Positions 52,901 through 62,800 of a stretch of 64,000 nucleotides of DNA are shown piece after piece; the first letter of the stretch is position 1; the number at the start of each line of letters is the position of its first letter. The DNA is from Streptomyces paludis (GTDB lineage: Bacteria > Actinomycetota > Actinomycetes > Streptomycetales > Streptomycetaceae), in assembly GCF_003344965.1 (NCBI RefSeq), contig NZ_CP031194.1, positions 1,860,001-1,924,000 on the forward strand, read 5' to 3'. The notes under the pieces are model-generated. The model saw nothing but the letters and a program-made list of their open reading frames with translations, did not search any database and was not told where the DNA came from. The position numbers and the translations under genes were made by a program.

Positions 52901-53764
52901 TCCGACCCGTCGCTCCGGAAGAAGCAGCCGCTCGTCATGGCGTCGCGCCTCGGTGCTGTGGGGTTCAGCCCGACCGGGCGCGCCCTGGCCGCCAGGGCCG
53001 TCAAGAACGGGGTGATCGAGGTACGGGACCTCGCCACCGGCCGGCTTCGCCAGAGCCGTGCCCTGGACTCCACCGACACGGCGGTCTTCAGTCCCGACGG
53101 AACACGGCTCGCCGTTGTCGGCATGAAGGGGTCGGTACAGATCTGGCACCTCTCCACCGGCGCGCTGCACACCGTCCACACCGGCCACGGCCAATCCGTG
53201 AGGACCATCGCGTTCACCCCGGACAGCCGCACACTCGCCGTCGTGGACATCGAGGCCAACGGCGAACAGATCACACTGCTCGACGCCGAGACGGGCCGCA
53301 CACAGCACACCATCGACCCGGACACCCGGAGCCCGCTGTCCCTCGCGTTCAGCCCGGACGGGCACACCCTGGCGACCGTGAGCAGCAGAAACGGGGTCGT
53401 CAAGACATGGGACACGCGCACCGGTCGGCTCCAGGGCGGCTTCAGTCTCAGCGCTGAAGCCGCGTCGCCGGCCTTCAGCCCCGACGGACGCACCCTGGCG
53501 GCGAGCAGCCTGAGAGGAATCCAGCTGTGGGATCTCGCCACCGGCCGCCCGAGAATCACCCTGCCGCCCCGCTCACTCGCAGCACTGGCGTTCAGCCCGG
53601 ACGGACGGACCCTGGCCATCAGCACGGGCAGCTCCGTCCAGCTGAGAAGCATCGACCTGCCCGACCCCGCCCACGCGATCCGTAGCATCTGCGAGGCCAT
53701 CGGCACCGGCCGTACCGCCCCGGAGCAGCCCCCGGAGACCGGCTGCCGGTCAGCCGCTCGATGA
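49982..53764 (+). CDS. XRE-STAND NTPase with 14 WD40 repeats
   Basis: A 1260-residue signalling protein. An XRE-like helix-turn-helix (about 10-75, LARRAGYSVTTLSRAAAGEQ) is followed by an nSTAND1 NTPase with P-loop FGPSGSGKSSLLRAGL (near 140-155) and FVIIDQFEEVF. A helical region and a transmembrane helix (about 519-540) lead to fourteen WD40 units recognised by motifs such as FSPDGRTLA, enough for two seven-bladed propellers. A Ser/Asp-rich linker (about residues 945-980) separates blades 8 and 9. GTG start after GGAGGGGGTGAAGG. STAND proteins act as ligand-gated switches in stress, development or phage defence in actinobacteria; the specific trigger is unknown. Confidence 0.9.
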   Translation: MAGRREVPVDPAAGPVQRFACDLRDLRAGADGITYRSLARRAGYSVTTLSRAAAGEQLPTLPVALAYAGACGGDPAEWEARWQKAAEESAGNGTRADDAALAPYRGLARFETGDSGLFFGREHLTADLVDLLRRRRFAAVFGPSGSGKSSLLRAGLIPVLQHAQEPDLRPAAIRILTPGARPARGHAALLTPALPRAGDAASVAGTDTFVIIDQFEEVFTLCHDAAERARFIDLLLTARRPESRLRVLLAVRGDFYGRCAEHPGLADALRDANLLAGAMSQAELRDAVVKPATAAGLTVERALTTRLVKEVTDAPGGLPLLSHALLETWRRRRGKTLTMAGYEAAGCLDGAIARTAERVYGGFTEDQAATARRVLLRLVAPGDGTPDTRRPVKRAELPTTGRDDTAQVMEALARARLLALDGDTVEMAHEALITAWPRLREWTGEDRERLRVHRNLTEAAHTWRELGHEKESLYRGSRLAAAQEHFGGAPREDLTDTEHAFLDASRDHERKGRRRSRLVLTAVTAALCLALVAAGLAVGQWRSAVSAQELAQSRQLAAQSGALLDSEPDLASLLAVHAYRTSPTREAAAALYAAAALPLRKTLTGGTQPVGSLALSPDGHTLATHSRDGKVRVWNLPGGRLRHTLTAGDLGEVAAFSPDGRTLAVAALDGTDWVIALWDPVTGRKLRDFAVPDGSVREMAFSPDSRTMAATSPSVVRVWDVATGRTLHSFTSHPDPLTVAFGPDGRTVATVGHGGEVRVWDTATGRTRTAHDSESGGRAVALSPDGRTYAVVRADGPVQLRETATGMVRRTIRDVPIGLNEVTFAPDGRTLATLGPGDTVQLWDTASGAPQATVTAGHHGRGIMRVALGADGHTLVTSSNLDPAVRVHRLSADRSRTTPPGQTTTYIAGMAFSPDGRTMATVRQGPPGGGSAQLWDVRTGDREATLTLDSGSNSAFDLDSDLAPNSDSDSNSHSDPSLRKKQPLVMASRLGAVGFSPTGRALAARAVKNGVIEVRDLATGRLRQSRALDSTDTAVFSPDGTRLAVVGMKGSVQIWHLSTGALHTVHTGHGQSVRTIAFTPDSRTLAVVDIEANGEQITLLDAETGRTQHTIDPDTRSPLSLAFSPDGHTLATVSSRNGVVKTWDTRTGRLQGGFSLSAEAASPAFSPDGRTLAASSLRGIQLWDLATGRPRITLPPRSLAALAFSPDGRTLAISTGSSVQLRSIDLPDPAHAIRSICEAIGTGRTAPEQPPETGCRSAAR

Positions 53765-53826
53765 GTTGACGGCAACGGAGTTGACGGCCGCGATCCCGTC
53801 GGCGACGACCAGCGGCATCAGCGCGT

Positions 53827-53879
53827 GAGGAGCCCGGCATTCTTCGGACAGGGTCCGACCGGAGAATGCCGGGCTCCTC
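53827..53879. terminator. Two-level convergent terminator hairpin
   Basis: Outer arms 53827-53843 and 53863-53879 are perfect over 17 bp. Inside the loop a second stem TCGGAC/GTCCGA (53844-53849 and 53853-53858) stacks on the left side, leaving CCGG unpaired. It lies between the STAND gene and the oppositely oriented PKS-NRPS gene and probably ends transcription from both. Confidence 0.85.
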
Positions 53880-53889
53880 GCCGTGGGGC

Positions 53890-56800
53890 TCAGTCCTCCG
53901 TCACCTCCCGCAGCAGTTCCGTGAAGCCCTTCCCCCACGCCTCGACGGTCTCGTGGGTGAACAGGTCCGTGGAGTACTCCAGGGTGACGGTGATGATGTC
54001 CGCCGCCGGCACGACGACGAAGTACAGCTCGTTGCGTGCCACCCCCGAGGTGGGCAGGTCCCGTACGGTGGCCCGCGCCGAACGGAGGTCCAGGGTGGGG
54101 GGCGGGGTGGTGACCACGGTGAACAGGACCGTGGGGAAGGGCGCGTCCCCGGTGCCGGGCGAGACGAGTTCGACCACGTCGTTGAGCGGCAGGTCCTGGT
54201 GGTCCAGTGCGGTGAACAGGGCCGAACCCAGCTGTGCCACCAGGCCGGCGAAGGTTTCGGCCTCGCCGATACGGGCGCGCAGCAGGACCGCGTCGCCCAG
54301 CATGCCGACCGTACCGGCGTGTTCGCGCCGGGTGCGGTTCGCGCTGGAGGCGGCCAGCACCACGTCGGAGGAGCCGCCGCGGACTCCGGCCGCCCAGGTG
54401 GCGAAGGTCGCGGCCAGCACGGTGTACGGGGTTGTGCCCAGACGCGTGGCGGTGTGCGCGAGCTGCCCGGGGATCTTCCCTTCGACGGTCCAGGTGTGCA
54501 GGGCGCCACGGCCGGAGAGCGTCTGTGGCCTCGGCCGGTCGCAGGGCAGGGCGAGATCCAGGGTCGCGCCGTCGAGTTCGGTGCGCCAGAAGCGCTCCAG
54601 TTCCGCTCTGCGGGTGGGGTCCAGAGCCTGTTCCGCGCGGGCGAAGTCGGTGAACTGCGAGGTGGGCGGCGGCAGTTCCTTGCCGTCACCGTGGTTCCGG
54701 GTGCGGTACAGCTCCTGGAGTTCGCGGTGGATGACGCCCATCGACCAGCCGTCGCAGACGGCGTGGTGGAAGACGGTCACCAGGACCCAGTGGTCAGGTC
54801 CGCACCGGGCCAGCCGGAAGCGGAACAGCGGCGCCCGGTCCATGTCCAGCGGCCGGGAGGCGTGTTCCTGGCACCAGCGCTCGACGGCGGTGTCGTCCCC
54901 GGCGTGGGCGGACAGGTCGGTGACCGGCAGCTCCACGGGAACCTCGGGCAGCACCTCGACGAGGTACTGCCCGTCGCGCCGTACGGCCCGGCTGCGCAGG
55001 GCGTGATGGCGGGCCACCAGGTCCTCCAGCGCGCCCGCGAGGTCGCGGGGGGACAGGTCGCCGCGCAGGTCGATGCGGTGGGCGACGTTGTTGACACCGG
55101 GGTCGCTCAGCCCGTGGTGCCGTCGCCACAGTCTGCGCTGGGTGGCGGTCATGGGCACGGTCTCCACCGGCCGTACGGCGGGGGCCCGGCGGGTTCCGTG
55201 TGCCGCGATGCCCCGGATCGTGGGGTCGCGGAAGAACTCCGCCATGGAGATCTCGATCTCCAGCTGGTCCGTCACGCTGTTCAGCAGCCTGATCGCGCTC
55301 AGCGAGTGGCCGCCCAGTTCGAAGAACGACCGGGTCACCGGCGCCCGGTCCACACCGAGTTCGTCGCACCACAGTTCGTGCAGGGACTTCTCCAGCGGGG
55401 TGGCCGGCCGGCCGTCAATGTCCGGGCCGTCGCCCGCGGGCTCCGGCTCGGGCAGCCGGGACCGGTCGAGTTTGCCCGCGGCGTTCACCGGGAGCCGGTC
55501 CAGCCGCGCCCAGCGGCTCGGCACCAGGTGGCCGGGGAGCCGGGCGCCGAGTGCGGCGCGCAGTGTGGACAGGTCGTCCGACGGGGTCGAGGGAACCACG
55601 TACGCGACGAGTTCGGTGTCGCCGTGCCGGTCGCGTACGGCCACCACGGCGGCATCGCGAACCCCGGCGACGGCGCTCAACGCCGTTTGTACTTCGGCCG
55701 GTTCGACGCGGTGGCCGCGGATCTTGACCTGCTCGTCGGCGCGCCCGAGGTACTGGAGCGAGCCGTCGGCGCGCCAGCGCGCGAGGTCTCCGGTGCGGTA
55801 GCGCCGGGCCCCGGTGCCGTCGTCGAGGAAGGCGGCGGCGGTCTCGGCGGGCCGGGCGTGGTAGCCGAGGGCGACCGGCGTACCACTGACGTGGATCTCC
55901 CCGACGGCCCCCCGGGGTACGTCCCGGCCGGCGCCGTCCAGCAGCCGGATCCGCGCTCCCGGCACAGGTGTGCCGATGGGCGGCCACTCGCCGTCGTCGC
56001 CGGGACGGACCCGGTGCGAGGTGACGATGACGGAGGCTTCGGTGGGCCCGTACTGGTTGTAGAGCGCGCACCGCGGGTGCGCGGTGAGGAACCGGCGGAA
56101 GGACGGAGTGAGCTGGAGGGCCTCGCCGGCCGAGAACAGCTCACGCAGGGACGGCAGTTCGGGGGCGGTGTGGATCAGGTACTTCAGTGGTGTGCAGGGC
56201 ATGAACATCCGCTGCACCTCATGGCGGCGTACCGTCTCGGCGACGGCCGCCGGGTCGTTCCGTGCCGCGTCGTCGATGAGGACGAGCGCCGCTCCGCAGG
56301 ACAGCGTGGTGAAGATCTCCTGGACGCTGACGTCGAAGGAGGGCGAGGTCCACTGGAGGGTACGCAGCGCCGGGTGGCGGGCCAGGTGCCCGCGTACGAG
56401 GTGGGCCGGGCCGCGGTGCGGTACGACGACCGCCTTGGGGCGTCCGGTCGATCCGGAGGTGTAGATCCAGTAGGCGGGATCCTCGGGGCGGGCCGCCCTG
56501 TCGTCGGTCAGATCGTGGGCCGCCGGGGCGGTCCCGTCGGTGCGGTAGGTGCCGTCCTTGTCATCCGTGTCGTCCACCAGGTGTACGGGCAGACCGGGCG
56601 CGAGCCCCGGATGCCGGGCCAGGGTGGTGCCGCTGGTCAACAGCAGGGCGGGGGTGGCGTCTTCGAGGAGCGCGGTGAGCCGCGAGGTGGGCACGGCGGG
56701 GTCGATCGGCAGGTACGCGGCGCCGCTCTTGAGCACCCCCAGCAGTGCGGTGATCAGTTCCGGGCCCCGGGGCAGCAGCACCGCGACCCGCTCGCCGCGG

Positions 56801-59800
56801 CCCGCGCCCAGGGCGCGCAGCCAGTGGGCGAGCGACTCCGCGCGGGCGTCCAGCTCCTGGTAGCTGACACTGTTCTCGTCGTCCACGAGGGCGACGGCGT
56901 CCGGTGTCCGCCGGGCCTGCTGCTCGAAGAGCCCGTGCAGGACGTCTTCGCTGGCGGGTGCCGGTTCGTCCAACTGCCCCCACCGGGCGATGCTCTCGCG
57001 GTCGGCGGCGGTCACGGCGGTGAGTTCGTCCAGCAGTGCGCCGGGGGTGTCGAGGGCGCGGCGCAGTACCTGCTCCACGTACTCCACGAGGCGGCGCACG
57101 GTGCTCTCGTCGAAGAGGGCCGTGTCGTACTCGGCCATGAACCGCACACCGGTGCGGTGGTGGGTCAGGTAGATGCCGATGTCGAAGGGGGCGCGCGGGC
57201 TCGGCATGTCGAGCAGGGCGGCCGTCAGGCGGGGCGGGTCGAACTCCACCTCGCTCTCGTTCTCGTACTCCACCATCACCTGGAAGACCGGGGTACGTCC
57301 GGCGTCCCGCCGCGGGTTGAGCGCCCCGACCAGCTCGTCGAAGGGCACGTCGCGGTGCTCGTACGCCGCGCTGCTGCTGTCCCGTACGCGGTGCAGCAGG
57401 GCCGGGAAGTCCGGTTCGCCGGTGAGGTCGACGCGCAGCGGCACGGTGTCGAGGAAGAGGCCGACGTGGTGTTCGGCGCCGGCGGGCCGGGCGGCGACCG
57501 CGGTGCCGAGGACCACGTCCTGTTGTCCGCTGAACCGGCCGAGTACGGCCGCGACCGCGCCGGTCAGTGCCATGAACGGGGTGACCCGGTGGGAGGCGGC
57601 GAACTTCCGCAGCCTGCCAGTGAGTTCGGCGTCGAGATGGTGGGTGAGGCTGGCTCCCGCTCCCGAGCGGACCGGGGGGCGGGGCCGGTCGGTGGGCAGC
57701 GAGAGTTCCGGGGCCCCGGCCATCTCCCGCCGCCAGAAGTCGAGGGAGGGGGAAGGCCCATTGGACCCGGACGCGGCGTCGGACCCGGACGCCGACGCCG
57801 GGTCCGGCGCCGCCTCGGTCAACTCCGGCAGCCCGGCGTCTCCGTCCGGCCCCGCGCGGTAGAAGGCGGCGATGTCACCGACGAGCACCGCTGTGGAGGA
57901 GGAGTCGAAGACGATGTGGTGGGCCAGCAGGAAGAGCACATGCCGCTCCGGTGACAGGCGCAGCAGCCGCGCCGTGACCAGCGGTCCGTCGGCCAGGTCG
58001 AGGATCCGGCGCCCCTCGGTCGCGAGGACCGCGGCCAGGGCTTCCTCCTCGGTCGCCCCGCTGTGGTCGTCGACCGGGCAGTCGAGCCGTATCCGGTCAA
58101 CCGTCTCCTGGTAGGGCACTCCGTCGGCGGTCCGGAAGACCGTGCGCAGCGCCGGGTGCCGGTCCGCGGCCCGCTGGAGCGCCCACCGCAGTGTCCCGGT
58201 GTCCAGCGGACCGTCCAGCCGGACCGCCTTGGGCTCGTGGTACATGCTGCTCCCCGGATGGAGCTGCTCCAGGAACCAGATGCGGCGCTGCGCGGGCGAC
58301 AGCGGCTTCCGCCGGCGCGTGAGCACCGTACGTTCCCGTGTCGCGGTCTGTTCCCGGCGGCGGACCCGGTCGAGTACCGGCAGCGCGGCCAGCACCTGTC
58401 CGGCCGGCACCCCGAAGTCCACGAAGCAGGCGATCTCGTCCGCGCCCGCGTCCACCAGGCGGCGTACCGTCTCGGCGGCGGTGTCCTCGTCGCCGATGAG
58501 GGCACGTGACTCGCAGTAGCGCTCGTAGGCGCGGCCGAGCAGGAACTCCACGTCCTCCTCGGCGGTGTTGGCGAGGTCCACCTGGAACCCCAGGCTGTTG
58601 GTGACCTGGTCGAAGAGGGAGAGCGAGGAACGCAGATACGACACGAAGGGCCCGTACGCCTCGGCCTTCGCCCGCTCCGCGTCGTCGCCGAGGTACGTGT
58701 GCACCAGCACCACGACCCGGCCGGCCGCGGGGTCGAGCCCGTGCTCGGCGCGGGTACGGCGGTAGAGCGCGATGTTCTCCGCCAGCTGCTCCACGGTCTG
58801 GGTCATCAGGTTGGTGACCACCCCGAGGTCCTCGACGGCCGCCCGGCGGTAGCTGTCCGGGTTGCCGACGATGGCCACGTACATGGGGATTTGCGGCTGT
58901 ACGGGACGGGGTTGCAGGGATATCTCGACCGGCTTGCCGTCGCCCGCGACCGTGGCGTACGGCTGCCCGGACCAGAGCTGCCGTACGGTGGCCAGCTGCT
59001 CGTACATCACCTCGCGGTGCCGGCCGAAGTTGTGCGGGGCGAGGGTGAAGTCGGTGGCGTGCCAGCCGTTGGCGATGCACAGGCCCGCCCTGCCGCCGGA
59101 GATGTTGTCGACCACCGACCACTCCTCCGCGACCCTGACCGGATGGTGCAGGGGCAGCACGACCGAGCCCGCGTGCAGCCGGATACGGCTGGTCCTGGCC
59201 GCGAGCGCGGCGGCGAGGACGGAGGGGTTGGGGAAGAGCGCGCCGAAGGAGTTGAAGTGGCGCTCCGGGAACCACAGGGCGTGGAATCCGTGGGTGTCGG
59301 CGTACTCCGACGCCGCCATGATGAGCCCGTACTTGTCGTGGGCGGCGGTCTCGGGGTAGTCACCGAAGAAGTAGAGGCTGAAGTCGCACCCGGTGGCGGA
59401 GACCGGATCCGGCGCGCCGAGCGCCGGTACGGGAAGCGCCGGTACGGGCGCTGACGCTGAGGCCGGGGCCGGGGCCGGGGCCGGGGCGACAGGCACGAGG
59501 GCCGGAACCGGAACCGGAGCGGCCTGCGCCGGGGCCGGGACAGCGGCCGTCGGCGTTGCGGTCCCCGCGAGCACATCGAGCTGGCGGGAGATCACTCCGG
59601 CCACTTGGTCGATGAGACTCTGCGTCATTCTGAGCTGCTGCCCGAACAGCTCATGGAGTTCCGGGGAGGACCCTGCGGGCGCGGAGACAGAGACGGGCAC
59701 AGACACAGGAACAGACGGTACGGATACGGGCAGCGGCGCGGACCCAGGTGCGGCCCCCGCGCCCGTCGCCTGCCGGGGCGGCTCCGTGGGACCGGCCGCG

Positions 59801-62800
59801 TCCCCCCGCAGCCGTACGAGCAGCGCGGCCAGCGCGCGCGGAGTGTCCGCCGAGGAGAACAGCTCCCGGACCGGAACCCGTACGCCGTAACGCTGTTCGA
59901 GTTCCGTCGTCATGCCCATGAGGGAGAGCGAGTCGGCGCCGAGGTCGAAGAAGGAAGCGTCGGGAGTGACGTCCGCCGGGCTGCTGCCGAGCTTGTGGGC
60001 CGTCATCTCGATGATTTCCCCCAGCAGTTCGCCGGGGGCAGCGGCCTCTGCCGCAGTCACCGTCACAGCAGCAGTCACAGCAGCAGCCGGTGTGGTCCGG
60101 GGCGCGACCGGCTGCCGCCGGAGGGGATGCCCGGGGAGCGGGATCCGCCCGCCGGGAGGGTTGACCGCCCGCCAGTCCAGCTCGGCACCGTCACGGTAGA
60201 GCGACCCCAGGGCCGTCAGAAGCCCCTCCACCTGACCGGCCGCCCTGCTGCCCGGGCCCTGCCCGCCCAGCCAGCGGCTCTCCGGAGCACAGTGCCGGCC
60301 GAGTCCGGTGAGGACTTCCCCGGCGCCGATCTCCACGAACTGCCCGGGGCCCTCCGCTGTGGCGGCGTCCATGGCGAGATCCCAGCGGACCGGCCGGCGG
60401 GCCTGGCGGCAGAGGTACTCCGCGTCGACGGTCCATCCGGCCGGGCGCGGATCGCCATCGGCCGTGGTGACCAGCGGGATACGCAGCGGACCGTACGTCA
60501 ACGACTCGGCGCGGGACCGGAATTCACGCAGCGCCGGTTCGACGGCGGCGGAGTGGAACGCCCGGTCCACGGGCAGCCTCCGCCACCGCAGACCCTCGGC
60601 GTCGAGCAGACGTACCGCCTCCTCAACTGCCTCCGGCGGGCCGGAGATCACCTGGGCGCGCGGGCCGTTGACGGCGGCCATTTCGGCACCGGCGGCCTTC
60701 GCGACGCGCTGCGCCGTGGCGTGGTCGGCGCGGACGGCGAGCATGCCGCCGGGCGCGCAGGACCGGCCCATCAGCCGGCCCCGCCACCCGGTGAGCCGCA
60801 CTCCGTCGTCGAGGGTGAAGGCACCGGCCGTGTGCAGAGCCGCGTACTCACCGATGCTGTGGCCGAGCAGCAGCGCGGGGCGCACACCGGCGGCGCGCCA
60901 TACGGCGGCGAGCGCCGACTGGTGGGCGAAGAGAGCGGCCTGGGCGGTCTCGGTGGGCCAGCTGTCGTCCTCGGCGGCGGACTCGTCCAGCAGGAGCGGG
61001 AGCAGTGTGCCGCCGAACTCGTCGGCGTAGACCTCCTCACAGCGGTCCAGGATCCGCCGGGCCTCGGGATACGCGGCGTACAGACCGCTCGCCATCCCGC
61101 GGCGCGCGCTCCCCTGCCCGGAGAAGGCGAAGGCGACCGGGCCGACCTGGCCGGGCACGCCCCGGGGTGTGGGCCGGGGTGCGGGCCGGGGCTCGTCCAG
61201 CGCGCGGGCCAGCTCCCCGGCGGTCCGGCCGACGGCCACCGTCCGGGCAGCGCGGTGCGGGCGGCCCAGTGCCATGGTGGCCGCCACGTCCACGGCCGCC
61301 GGTGCCGGCTGTCGCCGCAGCCGGTCGCGGAGCCGGCCGGTGAGTTCGTCCAGATCCTGTCCGTCGCGGGCGGACAGCGGTACGAGCACGGGCAGCCCGG
61401 GACCGGCCGCCGCCGCCCCGGCCCCCACAAGGGTTTCGGGGGCCAAGGGGGCTTCCTCCAGGACCACATGGGCGTTGGTGCCGCCGACACCGAGCGCGCT
61501 GACCCCGGCCCGGCGCGGCGCGCCCGCCGGGGACGGCCACGGCCGCAGCTCGGTGCCGAGCACCAGCGGGCCGCTGTCCAGGCGGAGTTCGGGGTTCGGG
61601 CGGGTCAGATGGAGCGTGGGGACCAGCGTGCGGTGCCGCAGCATGAGCACGGTCTTGATCAGGCCGGCCATCCCGGCGCAGCTGTCGAGGTGTCCGATGC
61701 CCGGCTTCACCGATCCGACGGTGCACGGCTCGGTACGTCCCGTACCCTCGCCGAGGGCTCTGCCGAGCGCCTCGAACTCCACCGGATCGCCGAGCCTGGT
61801 GCCCGTCCCGTGCGCCTCGACGTACGAGATCGTGGCTGCCGGGACGTCCGCCGTACGCAGCGCCTGGCGGACGACATCGACCTGGCCGGCGACACCGGGC
61901 GCGGTGAATCCGACCTTGGCGGCGCCGTCGTTGTTGACGGCGGAGCCGAGGATCACGGCGTGCACGGTGTCACCGTCGGCGATCGCCCGGTCGAGCCGCT
62001 TGAGCAGGACCGCGGCCACTCCGTTGCCGCCGACGGTCCCGTCGGCCTCCGCGTCGAAGGCCCGGCAGCGTCCCGTCGGGGACAGGATGGAGCCGGGGTG
62101 GCTGAAGTAGCCGGTCTCCTGCGGGAGATGGACGGCCGCGGCGCCCGCCAGGGCGAGGTCCGACTCGCCGCTCAGCAGCGACTGGACGGCCAGGTGGACG
62201 GCGACGAGCGAGGTGGAGCAGGCCGTCTGCACGCCGATGGCGGGACCGGTGAGCCCGAGCCGGTAGGCCACCCGGGAGGCGAGGAAGTCGGGTTGCTCCC
62301 CGATGACGGCCTGTATACCGGTCGCCGGGTCCGCCGGGTCCGCCGCGTCGTCGGCCGGGCCCGTCGTCGGCGGGTGCTGATGGTCGTAGAGGTTCATTCC
62401 CGCGCCCGCGAACACCCCTGTCCTGGTGCCCGGTTCGGGCGCCGCGTGGCCGCCGTGCTCCAGGGCCTCGTGGCAGCACTCCAGGAACAGCCGGTGCGCC
62501 GGGTGGGTGAGCCGGGCCTCCTTGGGGCTCATCCCGAAGAAGTCCGTGTCGAACCCGTCGACCTCGTCGAGGACCCCGGCCACCGGCACCAGCCCGGGGG
62601 CGCGCCGCTGCTCCGGGCTCAGACCTGCCGCGGCCAACTCCTCCTCGCCGAACACCCGGACGCTGTCGACACCGTCCCGCAGGTTGGACCAGAACTGCTC
62701 GACGGAGTCCGCGCCCGGGAAGCGCAGCGACAGCCCGATGACCGCGACGCGCCGGTCAGCCGTATCGCGGTCGGCTGTGCGGCGGTCCGCTGTATCGCGG

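Noticed and set aside
53866..57954. Plus-strand open frame of over 1,300 codons opposite the PKS-NRPS
   Set aside because: Composition is that of an antisense shadow (Gly/Arg/Val-rich, no motif), while the minus strand carries clear C, A and PCP domains.
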